Shown piece after piece: positions 1 through 12,283 of a DNA stretch of 64,000 nt. Position 1 is the stretch's first letter. Each line of letters opens with the position of its first letter. Both the position numbers and the translations under genes were made by a program. Under the pieces are notes generated by a model. It saw nothing but the letters and a program-made list of their open reading frames with translations, ran no database searches and had not been told where the DNA came from. The stretch comes from Setaria digitata (Eukaryota > Nematoda > Chromadorea > Rhabditida > Setariidae), in NCBI GenBank assembly GCA_003640385.1, contig RCAB01000027.1:186001-250000 (forward strand), read 5' to 3'.

Positions 1-3000
1 TTGCTTTCGCGCACAAGATTCTCATTTCAAGATTTATAAAATTCTGGAAAATTGAAGAAAAAATGCGAGCCTGATTTGCAGAAACATCCAGAAACACATG
101 GCGAACAAGTTTGTGGTAATCGATTATTGCAACCAAGAGGACATGAGGAAGCACAAGCCTGATATTCCTTCAGGGGATCGTTACACTGGGAACCACATTC
201 ACTGGGAAGTACGCAACGTGAGTTGGGATTAGTTGAGTCGTACAATAAGTATGGTTCACGGCATGTGCAACCAGGAGCGCAGTCGTCCGGCGTACATGTC
301 GCTTCTGGATTCGCGCAGCTGCGTAAGCATCTGCATAAAAATGTATCAGAAGAAATCTTTACAGTTCCTTCAACTTCTTTTAGCAATCTTCAGGAAAATA
401 GCTCTCCTTTGTATTCATATTCAATAAAAGCGAGTAATTACAGCGCCTTGATTCATAGACTTCTCTAACGAAAGAAACAAATAATGCAAGTGAAAAATGA
501 AGCAATAAAAATAAAAACAAAAGAGAGTTAAATGCAATTAAGCATTAGCTACTGGTATGAAAAGCAATGTGTCCATTGTTTTCGAGGATCGGAGCAGATT
601 TGTTGTTGGCCAGCCAGTGACTGACACTGATGTCGCAGTACACACCGTGAATTCAAATTATAAGCATCTTGAAGAATGTATGGATCACGGCAGAAACATC
701 CGGCCACGCACTGAGTACCACAGAAACCAGCAATTTGACTATTGCAACCAGCTGATATAATTATTGTAAATTATGAAGTCAACGGGAACTGTCTTATTTC
801 CAATTTTCACTTTTTTCTAATTAACATTTTTTGTTGAATTTCAATTTTTAGTTTTCACTTAACAAGTGTATTCACTGAATGTTTATTTAAACTGCATCTT
901 CCAAAACATTTTTATTATCTTCGAAAGAGTGCTTCTCAAACTTTCCATCAAGTACGTCGCAACTATGAAAAGTGAGGAAAAAGCTGACAACCTGGACAGT
1001 CTGAACCACAGATCTGGAAGTTCTTTAACGGATCACTACACTGGATTACCGCTTGTTGATTCATCATATAATGTTCAGCAAATAAATGCGAACTTGGGAT
1101 GGAAGGCGTTGCTGTGATTTGGATGGTACCATTTGCTGGAGAATAATCTCCCATTAATGAAAGACAGTATACAGGCAGGATACACCTGAAGCAGATCTTT
1201 TTAGTTGAAGCTCGCTTGAATCCGGCAGAAGTTCGAAGTCAAAGAAACTGGGAGATTCTATCAAATCTCTAATGTCAGTCTTTTTGTTATACATCAAAAT
1301 CCAATGAAGTAATTAGTTACTGGATTATTCAGATTCATAATCAGCTTTTTAACAAGAATATTTATAATAACGTTTCAGCAGTTCAAAAACTGTTTAGAAC
1401 TCTTCACGGTGATGTAAGTAAAAGTCACTAGAAGTGGTTTGAAAGATTCACCTGGAACGAATCGGATCAGCAGCGTTTTCTAATATATACGGAATCTTAC
1501 AAAAGCATCCTTCTACACACCCCTCACTTTTACACTTTTCGTTCTGAGAAGAACAAGAAATTGGACAAGACGGACCGCAAGATAAATATTCACGCAAAGG
1601 GTCAGTGCAGCGTTTTTCTGATTCAGGAATTTGTTGAGGACACTGATTCTCCGGAATGCACGATGCATGAGGATCATTCCTTTCACGTATGAAACCTGAG
1701 CAGGAATTAACATGATATCATAGATCATAATGAGTTATGAAAGGAAATATAATTCAATTTATTTTCTAGAATAAAGATGCTAAATATCAACAATTTGAAG
1801 TCAAAAATTTAAGCTACCGTTAGGATACACAATATTAGAACATTTGAAGCTGCTTAAATTATCGTAATTCTTTTATTTTAATTTTAAGTTTGCATCAAAA
1901 TAGAAAATCAAACCATGAATTAAATCTAGAAAGACAATTGGTTTAAACAAGAACTGAAATTAGAAACCTGTTTTGCAATGACATCCACCTTTACATTGTT
2001 CAGGAATACATGGAATCGATGTTCTTGAAAAGCAGGATGGTTGGCATTGATCAAGACATTCGACAAATTTTTCATTTTCGGTGCAGGTTACCTTTGTGGT
2101 AGTCGAAACCGATGATGAAGGAGGTTGTGTTGTTGTCGAGAATAGTAGTCCTGCAGGATTGTTTTAAATATTTTGACTCAAATTCCTTCATTTCTTGGTT
2201 TTCTACTCTTCCCTCATTAAAATGAAGTAGTTCGCATCCAAATCTTCGATTGATGTTTGAAGTAAATAGTCTACTATGAAACAGAAATTTCCAGCGAATA
2301 AGTTCAACAAAGAGATGACAAAGTGGATAGTAGTAGATGGAAAGATATTTTTTGAGAGTGAATACAAAAAATTGAACTTTACCAGGGATGGATGTGATAT
2401 TCGAGGAACAAGCCCATTCGCCAGTGGAAACCGGACAACATTTCTGTGAATCCGAGCAGTCACCGTCACAGTAGCAAAGCTTCGATATTGAATTTAAAGG
2501 AGCCGGTTCTTCTGGGCAATGTCCATGTTTTCTCCATAAGCATTTATTTCTCATTTCGTTATGTATACTTCGAGATTGCTGTTTTGGCTCGGAAACTTTG
2601 GACAGTGTAAAGACAGGCTGGCCTTCTTGTTTCGCACTTGTCCAATTCTCTTGCTTTCGACGCATTTCACCCCCTTTCCAAGCGTTCTCGTGAACTTTTC
2701 GCTTATCCTCCACAATCCGCCTCATTACTAACCGCAATGCTTCGCATGCCGCGTTCAAGTCGGCCGTTTTCGGTTTCAAAGAACCAATGATTCGGCCAAG
2801 TGATGAAACACACCAGCAGTCTTCAGTTCCGGTACGGCACTGTACAGCACGATAATATTTTCCGGTAGAGTCGCATTGAGGAATATGAACACCGACAACG
2901 TTATTTGTTGGCAAATCGTTCAATACTTGACGTCGGCGCTGTGAACATACTGTAATAAGCAGATTAGCCTGATGAAAAGATTTCTGCAAAGAATATTCTG

Positions 3001-4060
3001 AACTTAGACTGTCTAAATGTGGAGGAAAGAAGCTGATTGCAACAATTTTTTGATGTTTTCTTACAGAATCGCCACACTTCTCAGTATTTCGTCTTCAAAC
3101 AACAGTAACAGAGGGCTCATCAACCTGAACAACATTTCCCTTCTGCACAAATTTCATCACCAAATATGCAATCTGAATCAGCAGAACACTGTCGAAGACG
3201 AGGACTTCCATCTGGACATATTCCAGTCTTCTCGGAATCATATTTGAGAGGAGAAACACCAACAAATTCTGTAGAAAAAACTGTCTCTAAACCGTAGCAG
3301 TGGAAAATAGAAGTAATAACTTGACAAATGTTTTTAGCTCCACATCCTGAAGTGGCTCTCTCAAAGTGCTATTCTGAAACCTCTTAATCAGTGTCGAATA
3401 TCACGAATTTAGCTCCACTCATTAATACATTTATTTCTCAATTAGAAAAATTTTGAAACTACTCTAACCAGTTGTCATAGCTGTTTCCAATGATTTTAAT
3501 TTTCATTCAAATCAAATCATAAATAAGGTAAGACCACAAATGAGAAGTACCAAAATCATTATTCGATGAAGACGGATCAGTCTTGCCAAGTGCAGTTGCA
3601 GGACAACAGAAACCTTGTACGGTACAGATTTCATCGGCGAAGCAGTCATGTGGAGCAAGACATTTGTAATGCGAGAACCGATTATCACCGCAATTGATAC
3701 ATGTCCCTTGTGTCTCACAGATCCCTGAAGATTCCGCTACAAGTGAAATATTGCTTGCTAAGTGTCAATGAACTTTCGAATATCATTTCAAATCAAAATT
3801 TCATTCTGATTTAGTCTTTCTTCGAAGGAAATCGCAATATCCCTAAAGTCATCCACACACGTCGCTAATAATACTTTCGTCTTCACTGCGATGAAACTGA
3901 CATTTTATCATTCTTATGAACTGAAAAACCACAATTTCCAATGATGTTTAAATCGAAATTACAAAAAATCCTTACTTTGAAATTTCTGGGCTCTAATGAA
4001 GTTCACGGATATAATGAGAAGGACTAATGGTGTTGCTGTACGGCTCTTCATAGGTAACAT
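1..4060 (-). CDS. secreted multidomain protease-inhibitor-like protein (lustrin, thyroglobulin-1, WAP, TIL), partial
   Basis: I do not know a named orthologue. Exons in frame on the minus strand: 4060-3976, 3724-3551, 3268-3125, 2949-2383, 2150-1968, 1695-1452, 1185-992, 751-553 and 330-71; the gene runs past the left edge. The start MLPMKSRTATPLVLLIISVN gives a clear signal peptide (a second Met lies 3 codons in). Then come two lustrin-type Cys modules (residues about 29-134, each ending in CC), a thyroglobulin type-1 module (about 135-190, with the QC and CWCV core), a basic linker, an 8-Cys WAP module (about 270-320, with DGDC and KCC), a Ser/Thr linker, and at least five TIL (trypsin-inhibitor-like) modules. 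TIL modules are usually split by phase-1 or phase-2 introns. WAP, TIL and thyroglobulin modules commonly block serine or cysteine proteases, so a secreted inhibitor acting in cuticle or at the host interface is inferred. The last exon appears to end at a GC donor (positions 70-69). Confidence 0.85.
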
Positions 4061-7000
4061 CCAATGATATGAGTATAGTGCGCTAAAGAAATTATATAAT
4101 TGCATGGAATTTCTGTGAAAGTAATAAGAATGGAAGGTCGGTAATGAGGTTGTAAATGGGAAAAGGAAAAGGAAGATGGGCAATTATGAAGTAGTTTCAT
4201 TCACATACAGAAGGATGAAAACCTTTCCTGCGCCCTTTCAATTCCTTCAGAAGAAAAATTCCATTTTTTCGTTTCTTTACTCAGTCACTTGCACCAACAA
4301 TAGTTCCCAGCAGTTAGACAGTCAAATGATGCTAAATTACTAAACGAAGAGATTGTAGGACTATCAAGCTCCAAAGAACAACTAATTAGACTGCTTTATA
4401 ACACAGAAGTTGTGACAAATTTAAGCACACCTTCTTCAGCTGTTTATTTAATTTATTTGTAAATTGAAGGTTTAGAATAATAGAAGTAAAAATATAAAGC
4501 TGGAAAAGATTTAAAATAATTTAATAACCATTCGCCATCATTTTAAATTTATTCCAGCTTTTGCAATAACGAAACAATTTTCTTGGAATTAATGACTGGT
4601 CTAGTTTATGGGAAACCGATCAACCATTCAATTAGAACACTATTTCCATTTTATTTCATACATGCTCTTGTCATATTTTTTTTTTTCGAGTTTCATTTAA
4701 AAAGTCAGAAAATTCAAACTTAATTTCAATGACAATGTAGCTGCAGTATCTGAACTTTTCTCAAAATTAAAGACAAAGGTCACAGTTCAAAGCTATAACA
4801 CCAATTAAATGATGAGGTGAAAAAGTACGAAATAGTACTATTGTTTAGTAATATTTGTTGCATTTATAAATATCTGGATAAACCAATCAATAGAACGATT
4901 TGCAAAGAGATACTTCATTCTCGGGTTGGAAGAAAAGAATGGATGAAGTTTACTCCCGGATAGAAGAATAATTCCCAAAATCGGGTTGAGGTCAATAAAT
5001 TTGTCCTATAATATTAAAACCTCCCATCGCCGTTCTACAACATAGCCTATAATCCATCTTCAGCTGCCTTTTCCCTTTACAACGACTCTATTTTGTACAG
5101 TAAAATTTGGTGAAATAATTTCGGCTCAGTTATTACATATATTAATATCCGACGGCACGACAATGAATGCTTAAACGATTGTTTTAGAAAATTAGCTACA
5201 ACTACCTAAAAGTGATATTTTTGATTCGCTCATTCTTCAAAATTTCACTTAATATTTCACTGGTACAGCAATAAACATACTTAAGAAAACGGTAGAAACT
5301 GTTAATTATTAACTGCACAAAGACTGCAGTTGCAATTTTTAAATTTCAAATGATTTGTTTAATGTCTTACATCGTCATAAGCTTAAGTCATCAAACCTTC
5401 AAACACAAACTGAAGAAATTTATTAGTAAAACCGGTCATCCAGTCAAGAGATTAGTTCAAAATAAATTGATAAATCCTTACAAATTATTCATTACCCTAC
5501 TTTGATTATTTGCATTAAAATGAGACTCAAATAATGTTGGTTTTAATTTGGGAGAATAGAACAGATATTGGTTATAAATACATACTTTGGAAATGTTAGA
5601 ACATAAATTGAAGGAAAAAAGGAATAAGAAATTAATTTGCCACTTTCCAATTTATGAAATTCCCTGATCAGTTCGAAAGGTGAAATGTTCTTATTCATGC
5701 TTGCACTCATAAATTCTTAGCTTTCAGTTCTTCTTCTTAGTTTATTGCAAAGAATACAACTAATATCCTTCTCTACCATCTTGTCAATAATTATAATTAA
5801 ATCTTCTGATTTGTCTCATACCTCTATAATCAAAAACTTTCTGCCAAGTATTAGTCAAGTAGTTGTCAACTTTGCTCACCTTCACTTTCAATATTATTAT
5901 GAAATTACCCAAATGGTTGTTTTTATTGCACCCTTTACTTTAACCATCACTAATATTCTACCTTTTAAAATTATTTTAACTTTACGCAACAGAAGCTTTA
6001 GAAAAAACCTGTTCTTGATGATGTTGAAATTGGAGAATATTTGCTTCGAAACTTAAAAATTTTCGATACTGCATCTTACTGTAGCCCGACGCTTTACTCA
6101 TTTATGCAAATTTCTGAACAGTGGCAAGTTCGTTCTTTCCAGCTTTTAAACTTCAGAATTAACTTGAAATTGACAAGAAAGAAGACTGATAAGATCAACA
6201 AGAAGCAACTCATTGTCCTGTTATTTTGATTTCAGCCATTGATATCTCTATCATTAAATATTCTTTTGGCTTAGTATTGTCTCCTTTCAAAACATTTTTG
6301 ATATTTTTGCAAACTGAGGAAAAAAAACCTGATTTATTGAGGAAGCTGCACTTAATTATGCATGAAGAGAAGTAAAAGAATAGCTTTAATATCTGAAAGG
6401 GCAGTTTATCAAATTGCTTAACAGCTGACGCAATGGGTATATCCTCTTGGTAAATTGTATTAAGAAACGGAAATGATAATTAGGGATCTGTGAAGACAGA
6501 AGTAAGCTTGAGTTTTCCATACAACTCCACTCCACTTCTTCCAGTCATCCTCCTTGCTTGCTAATGTTCTTGATTGATTAGACTAATTTAAAAACAATTG
6601 TTTGAACTAGTCTTCCCGTTCTCATTCTGTGTCTTTTTACTTAATTTCTTTTCCTATCCACTCATTTAGATTTGCTTGAATCTTCTTTAAATTGGCTTAT
6701 TGTTCTGTTAATAATTCTAATACTAACAATCACAGTAGCAGTTGTTATCGTTGCCCGCCTTAATGTCTTCATTCTTGAAGATCTACCTAAACTTTGTCTG
6801 TTTTTTGAAAGTTGAAAAATTTAGAAAAATCTTTTCGACTTTTTCATAGAATACACTTTCGCAAGAGTATGTTTGTTGCTGATTCGCTGGATCTAAGATA
6901 TATTTATCTTTATCGATCTAACCGGCTTCAATAGAAGATTGCGAACAAAAGAAACACATGAAGTCAAATTCCATGTAAAAATTTTCTGGAAACTGGTAGA

Positions 7001-8423
7001 ATCGCAAATTCCTTTTCTACGCATAGAAATCTACTAGGACTGTTTCTTTTGGAGTAGCATCTTACAAATACTTCAGTCCCGGAAATGAAATCTGTTAAGT
7101 TATATCAAATTAATTTCGTTCTTTTTTACTTAAGTAAATGGAGTTAGCCATAAAAATATAATATCTGTGAACCAATAGTTATTATTTTCTCCTCTGTCTT
7201 TCTTTCTTTGATCAAATTTTTCAATCATATGTTTGCTTGGGAAGGGAACAAATGAACTTTAACGTTATTTTGAAGTTTGCAAAAATCTTTCATACTGCTA
7301 TTTTTTTTCATTAGAACAACTGTTTATTTCTCTTCAGACTGCTATTTATCACTTGCGTGCTTCCACTGAATAGATCATTTATTCTCCATAATAATGTAAT
7401 AGTATTATGGCGTTTCTTGCATAGAAAGGTTGTCTGTGATAAAAAAATGAGGAATATAAAAAAAAACAATTTCCAGATGTTTCGCGAAATCTCGAAACAA
7501 CAACTAACAATTTATTTGGAAATTAAATTAGCTTCCCTAGAGTTTCTGAATGTAGAAACGATTCTGACGGTACCACTCTGTCGTTGAATTCTTCTGAAGT
7601 GTTTGCTGTTAGGAAACATTAAGACAACAGTGATTGTTTGGCACTATCTCTTTTTCTAGTCCTAATATATAATAATTATCTAAATTTTTACTCGAGAGAA
7701 ATTATTTCTCGACTAAAAGTGTTTGAAAAACTAGCTGCGCAATAGCTTTCACCCGTCTCGTGCTATTTTACATTTCTTATTTAGTATTATTTTCGACTTA
7801 ATTAATTCCGTAACGACAATGCTTAGGTATAAGTTACATTATTTTGCCAGCAGTATATAATAAAAGAAGTAAAAACAAGCGAGCCATTATTTCAGGTCAT
7901 TTCAATTATTTCAATCCCAGTCATTCTAATGACACCAGTGTAAATAGTTCAAGTTCTGATTAATGGCCTTCGTTTTTTTTTTTTTTTTCACTTCTTACTT
8001 CCCTTATTTTTACACATTTCATCCGCATATCTTTCTATTGGTAGCATTTGGATAAGGCAGCCTAAAAATTTATAGATATTCTAAAGGATGTGATTTCGAC
8101 AGAGAAACATTCGTGAAGTAGTGTCTACCGCTGCTTGAAGACTTTCCTGGAAAATTGGGTTCTTTTATTGATATTATCAGGTAAATATTTTATTAAATCA
8201 ACTTTGTCAAGTTAAACTTAACTCTCGACATCAATGAATACTTTTTGCTGATTGGTGGTGACTTTTAATGTTTTATTAATCAATTGCTATAAAATGATTG
8301 GATGTATTGAGTAAACTACTGATAGAAGAGATACTTCAGCAGAACAAAAAAAAGAATTTCAATAATAGTGGAAGTGTTAGAAAAGAACTTTCAAAGTTCC
8401 TTACTATGATTTGATTTCAGTTA
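4061..8423. other. 4.4 kb AT-rich interval without a confident gene
   Basis: This separates the minus-strand inhibitor gene from the plus-strand BTB gene. It is likely to hold the promoter of the first and 5' sequence of the second. Short ORFs (for example 5741-6053 and 7357-7584) lack convincing splice partners or family motifs. A hydrophobic exon-like piece at 6670-6815 is listed separately. I see no RNA gene. Confidence 0.4.
6670..6815 (+). other. possible exon encoding a transmembrane helix
   Basis: After a CATTTAG acceptor, one frame reads LLESSLNWLIVLLIILILTI and continues with valine/alanine to NVFILEDLPKLCLF before a stop. That is one strong membrane helix with a charged end. The upstream ORF at 5741-6053 is also hydrophobic and could belong to the same membrane protein, but no phase-consistent gene links them. 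It could be chance in AT-rich DNA, where Leu and Ile codons are favoured. Confidence 0.2.
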
Positions 8424-8477
8424 ATGGATAAAGCAATCAAGGCATCAGAAAAATGGCAAATTTCATCAAGAAAATAG
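8424..8477 (+). promoter_or_regulatory. upstream ORF overlapping the BTB gene start
   Basis: The first ATG after the TTTCAG acceptor at 8420 opens a 17-codon ORF (MDKAIKASEKWQISSRK then TAG). It is in a different frame and overlaps the main ATG at 8453. If the mRNA is trans-spliced at 8420, ribosomes meet this ATG first, which would lower translation of the main frame. The inference rests only on position and frame. Confidence 0.45.
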
Positions 8478-11400
8478 TTGATCGAGCTAGATCTCGGTCA
8501 AAATCACCGGTGAAATATCAGAAAAACGATCATGACCAATGGAACTATCCACAGAATTCGCAGCAATCTTCTCCTTATGGATCACCACCAATGGGAACAT
8601 ATAACTATTTCATGCATCCGATGCATGATCCTCATTTGCAGAGATTTCATGCAAGTGCTTGATTCGTTTGAAACAAAAACTATGCAATTAACATGATACT
8701 AATTAAGAGATAAAGTGCGAACAAACTTTGGTCTTTGGAAACAAAATTCTCACACGAAAAATTGCAAGGGAGACAGTTTTTTCAGAAAATTAAATAATGA
8801 AAATGCTATTGATTGATGCTAAAATTTTCTTACTTGCAAAGAAAATGCATGGCGGAGAGGAAGGGCATAACTATTCAGCCAAGAAATTAAAGAATTCTGA
8901 AGCAAATAACTGAATCATCATTGTGAATCGTCATTATTCGAAAATTAATTGATATTTAGTAATGAAAAGTTGTGTCATGCTACAGGTGATCCAATTTTGC
9001 TTTACATTTCATTTTCAGGAAGACTGTTATTCAAACTTATCTGATTTCCGATCTTGTAACGAGTTCACAAATCCGACGGACATTCCTTCATCGTATACCT
9101 CGACAACTGCACACTTTTCAAGCCTAAAACCATTGGCATCCGTTGAGAGCAGTTGTGAGGTGAGCTTCTTCTTTCTTGTCAGTGAAAACTTCCTTCTCTT
9201 CTTGCTATTAGTACGTCGTCGTCATTGAAAGAGTGACAGCGAAAATAGTCCTGGACTAAGAACCTGAACTAATATTAATAATGTGTGGAGATTTTCAAGA
9301 ATTATGTCTGGTACAGGAACATTAACAGAAGCAATCGAAGTTATTCTGGAAGACTTCAAAGCTCTTACATTCAAAGTCTGTTAATAATTCCACCGGATGT
9401 AATCCAAAAGTCCTGACTGACTGAATTGCTCAGTCACTGCAAATCTTGAATATCTTAGTAATGAAGGGATATCTCGATTATACGAAATAATGCATGCGGC
9501 ATTTTTTTGCAAGCTTGCTAGCCATCAAAGCAGTGGTAAAGTCCGGTCACCTTGCTTATTACAGGAAGAACACCAGTGGAATGGATATTCACTTCAAGTA
9601 AGTCCGCATTCAATCTCACCACGACATTTTAGTATGGTTCATTCCAGGAGGGAAATAACGATTCCAGTACGATCAAGTCCTCATGTAAGTTTTGTCGAAT
9701 TCTTCGTTAAAAAATATTGCAAAATTCAAAATTCTCAGGAATTCACATTATAGTTTTTTTCTATAGTTCAATTACAGCACATATTTAATAAGTTATCAAA
9801 TGCTTTAGACCTAACAAACGCAAAGAAATGTACGAATTTGGAGGCTGTTAAGATGAAATTAAATATAAATTTATCTGTTGAAAGAGCTCGATTAATAAAT
9901 ACCGCAAAAATAAGTTGAAACACAATTCTAGGTATACAATTAATTGGAGAGTGCAATATTCCAGATTAGTTTCCTATTTTTGAAATCAATTCTTGTTAAG
10001 TTTTGAATTATTTTTGCTCTTTCGAAGATTGAGATGACGGAAAAGCAAGATGAAACAATCGAGAAATTATCCTCTAAGGCAACCTATTCGGAGCATCATT
10101 CTAATACATCAACAGCAAACATCAAACAAAATGATTTCAATTTTAAAAAAAAACATGTCAGCCGACCTCGCTCTATCAGTCCACAAAAAACATCACGAAT
10201 ATCAATCGAAGAAGCTTCTAAGAAAAGTCGATCAAAGTAACATTATGTGTTTTAAGATTGTCATTGTTATCATCAACTGTTGAAAGATGATTGAACGATT
10301 AGGCATCAGATTTTTAATTTCTTTTTATATTGGTAATAAAATGAATTATTCAGGTCGCCAGCAAAAAGATCACTTCAGATCTCAGAAACTTTAGATTATT
10401 TATCACCACAATGTCAGTTAGGAGGGTGTTCCGCTACACTTCTTGTTCAGGTATTTTTTGTCGGTTATCAGTCAAGTTTTTTCTCATTTATTACACATTG
10501 GTATAGGTTCAACTAAACTTAATTTTTTATATAAAACGCTCAGAACTGTAATTGTAGGACACAAAATTTTTGGTTTGTAAGCATCAACTTTCTTATGTCA
10601 GCGATTATTTTCGATCCTTATTTTTGGCCAACAAATCAGCACCCACATTAGGGGCTTACCAGAATTCATACAAAGAATTTGCGATCGTTGTTTCATCTTT
10701 TACTCATCCTCCACCGGCGATACAGTTCAAGTGGTTCCTGGAAAATGCCATTCAGACTCCCACTCCTACCGATATCACAGGTATTGCAAGAATTCACGGG
10801 GTATAACCAAAGATCTGAACTGAATATTGTAGTTTCATTTATTAAGCTAATTAATCCTTTTCAGCAAGAACCGATAGAAAAACGATGAGAATTTGATTTT
10901 CTAGAAATTATAAACATGCCTGAAGTTCAGAAATGAAAATGTAGAACACTACGACAGATTTCAAAGATATGACTCTGAAAATGTGAAAAAAGTTTATTGT
11001 TTTCATATTAAAATTAAAATGATTGCAGATGATACGTTGGAGACATGCATGAGGTTGTCAAAGCGATTTCGTGCTAAATATTTGGAGATGAAATGTGCCA
11101 GATATATCCAGGATAATGTGAGTACTGGTGAACTGTTTAGCACCTTACTCGAGCAGTAATCATTGTGCTCTTTATGTAATAATGCAGCTAGATAAGACTG
11201 CTTAAAGGAAATTATTACAACACTTAGAGGTCAAGTAAGGATTCCTTACTTAAAGTACTAAAAAAATAACACTTTTCAATACAGTTAATTTTGTTTTGTA
11301 TCAGACGAGTGACACAGATGACGCTTAATGTAATGTCACTAGCACTAAAGGAGAATCATCATTGGTAGAGGTATAAGCGATAGAAAATTTAACTTCTATA

Positions 11401-12283
11401 TTCACAAGACATCTACCTGGAATTTGGAGTTGACTGCAATTTCTTCAAGTTTCTGGGGATCAAATTTGCATATCGATCAAATCAGAACATGTTAATTTGA
11501 AACTGAAAACCTTCAGGTAACTAAAAGGACACCGATGATAGCACTATGCTGGTTGAATTGGGTTCTGAAACATAAATTCGACCGGACTACCCATGACGCC
11601 TGTCTACCTTGTGTTGCCGCAGCTTCTGTACAATGTTTGGAGGAGCATCGGAATTTAATTTCTGAACGCTTATTAGCTGATCTGTTGGCCGCTAAATTAA
11701 GGACACTCTATGACCAGGTTAGAACTTTCTGACAGTTCCGGTTGCATTATGCGCAATGCATTCTCAAGTACTGTACAGGGGTCCTTGAATTACAGGTAGT
11801 AACAGTCTTTCAAACTATTCATAGGCTGGATCATTTTTATATGGATGTTGTTAAATGTCCAAATTGTGGCCGCCAGCAAGAGTTAGGAAAAATTCGGATA
11901 CAGGCTAGTCCCTGCAGGTACAGTGGATTATATTTTTGTCAAAATGAGTTTATGTTTCGTTGCCGTTCAGAGAAATTTTAATTGATGAATAATTTAAACA
12001 ATTCAAAGTCAAAACTTCATATTAAAAAAAGAAACAGATCGATTTCATAGAATTTATCCTAAATTTTGCTTTTTTTTTCAGGAAACTGGTTGGTTGCGAT
12101 CGATGTTTGAAAGATTATAATTGTAATTTAATTGGTAAAAATCATAATGATCTCCAAGCATGCTATCAGTGCGAGCACGGTTTGGTAGCACTAAACGACT
12201 ATACGTCTGATTGTCAATGCCAAATTCCATTATTGGCCTCACATCTGAAGGGCCTACAGTCTCATCTTCCTAGTCATCATTGA
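8453..12283 (+). CDS. BTB/POZ-domain protein with SR-type N-terminus and C-terminal Cys-rich zinc-binding region
   Basis: Exons: 8453-8654, 9019 or 9023-9159, a doubtful piece near 9317-9390, 9514-9684, 10028-10236, 10354-10450, 10558-10780, 11029-11117, 11517-11717, 11796-11917 and 12082-12283; phases agree from 9514 onward. About 550 residues. The N-terminal half is polar and basic with two SRSKSP repeats (in exon 1 and at the 10236/10354 junction). A divergent BTB fold follows (ATLLVQDTKFLVCKHQLSYV then SDYFRSLF). Next is a helical BACK-like stretch (LETCMRLSKRFRAKYLEMKC) and a helical exon at 11517-11717. The tail is Cys/His-rich: CPNC, CDRC, CYQCEH and CQC, probably binding two zinc ions. 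BTB proteins often recruit substrates to cullin-3 ligases or dimerise in chromatin factors; which applies here is not visible. Starts 5' of exon 4 are the least certain part. Confidence 0.8.

Noticed and set aside
557..760. Plus-strand ORF of 67 codons
   Set aside because: It is the antisense shadow of a TIL exon (751-553) of the minus-strand inhibitor gene.
2203..2469. Minus-strand ORF of 88 codons
   Set aside because: It overlaps the WAP exon in another frame and runs into an intron; the WAP frame has the conserved cysteines.
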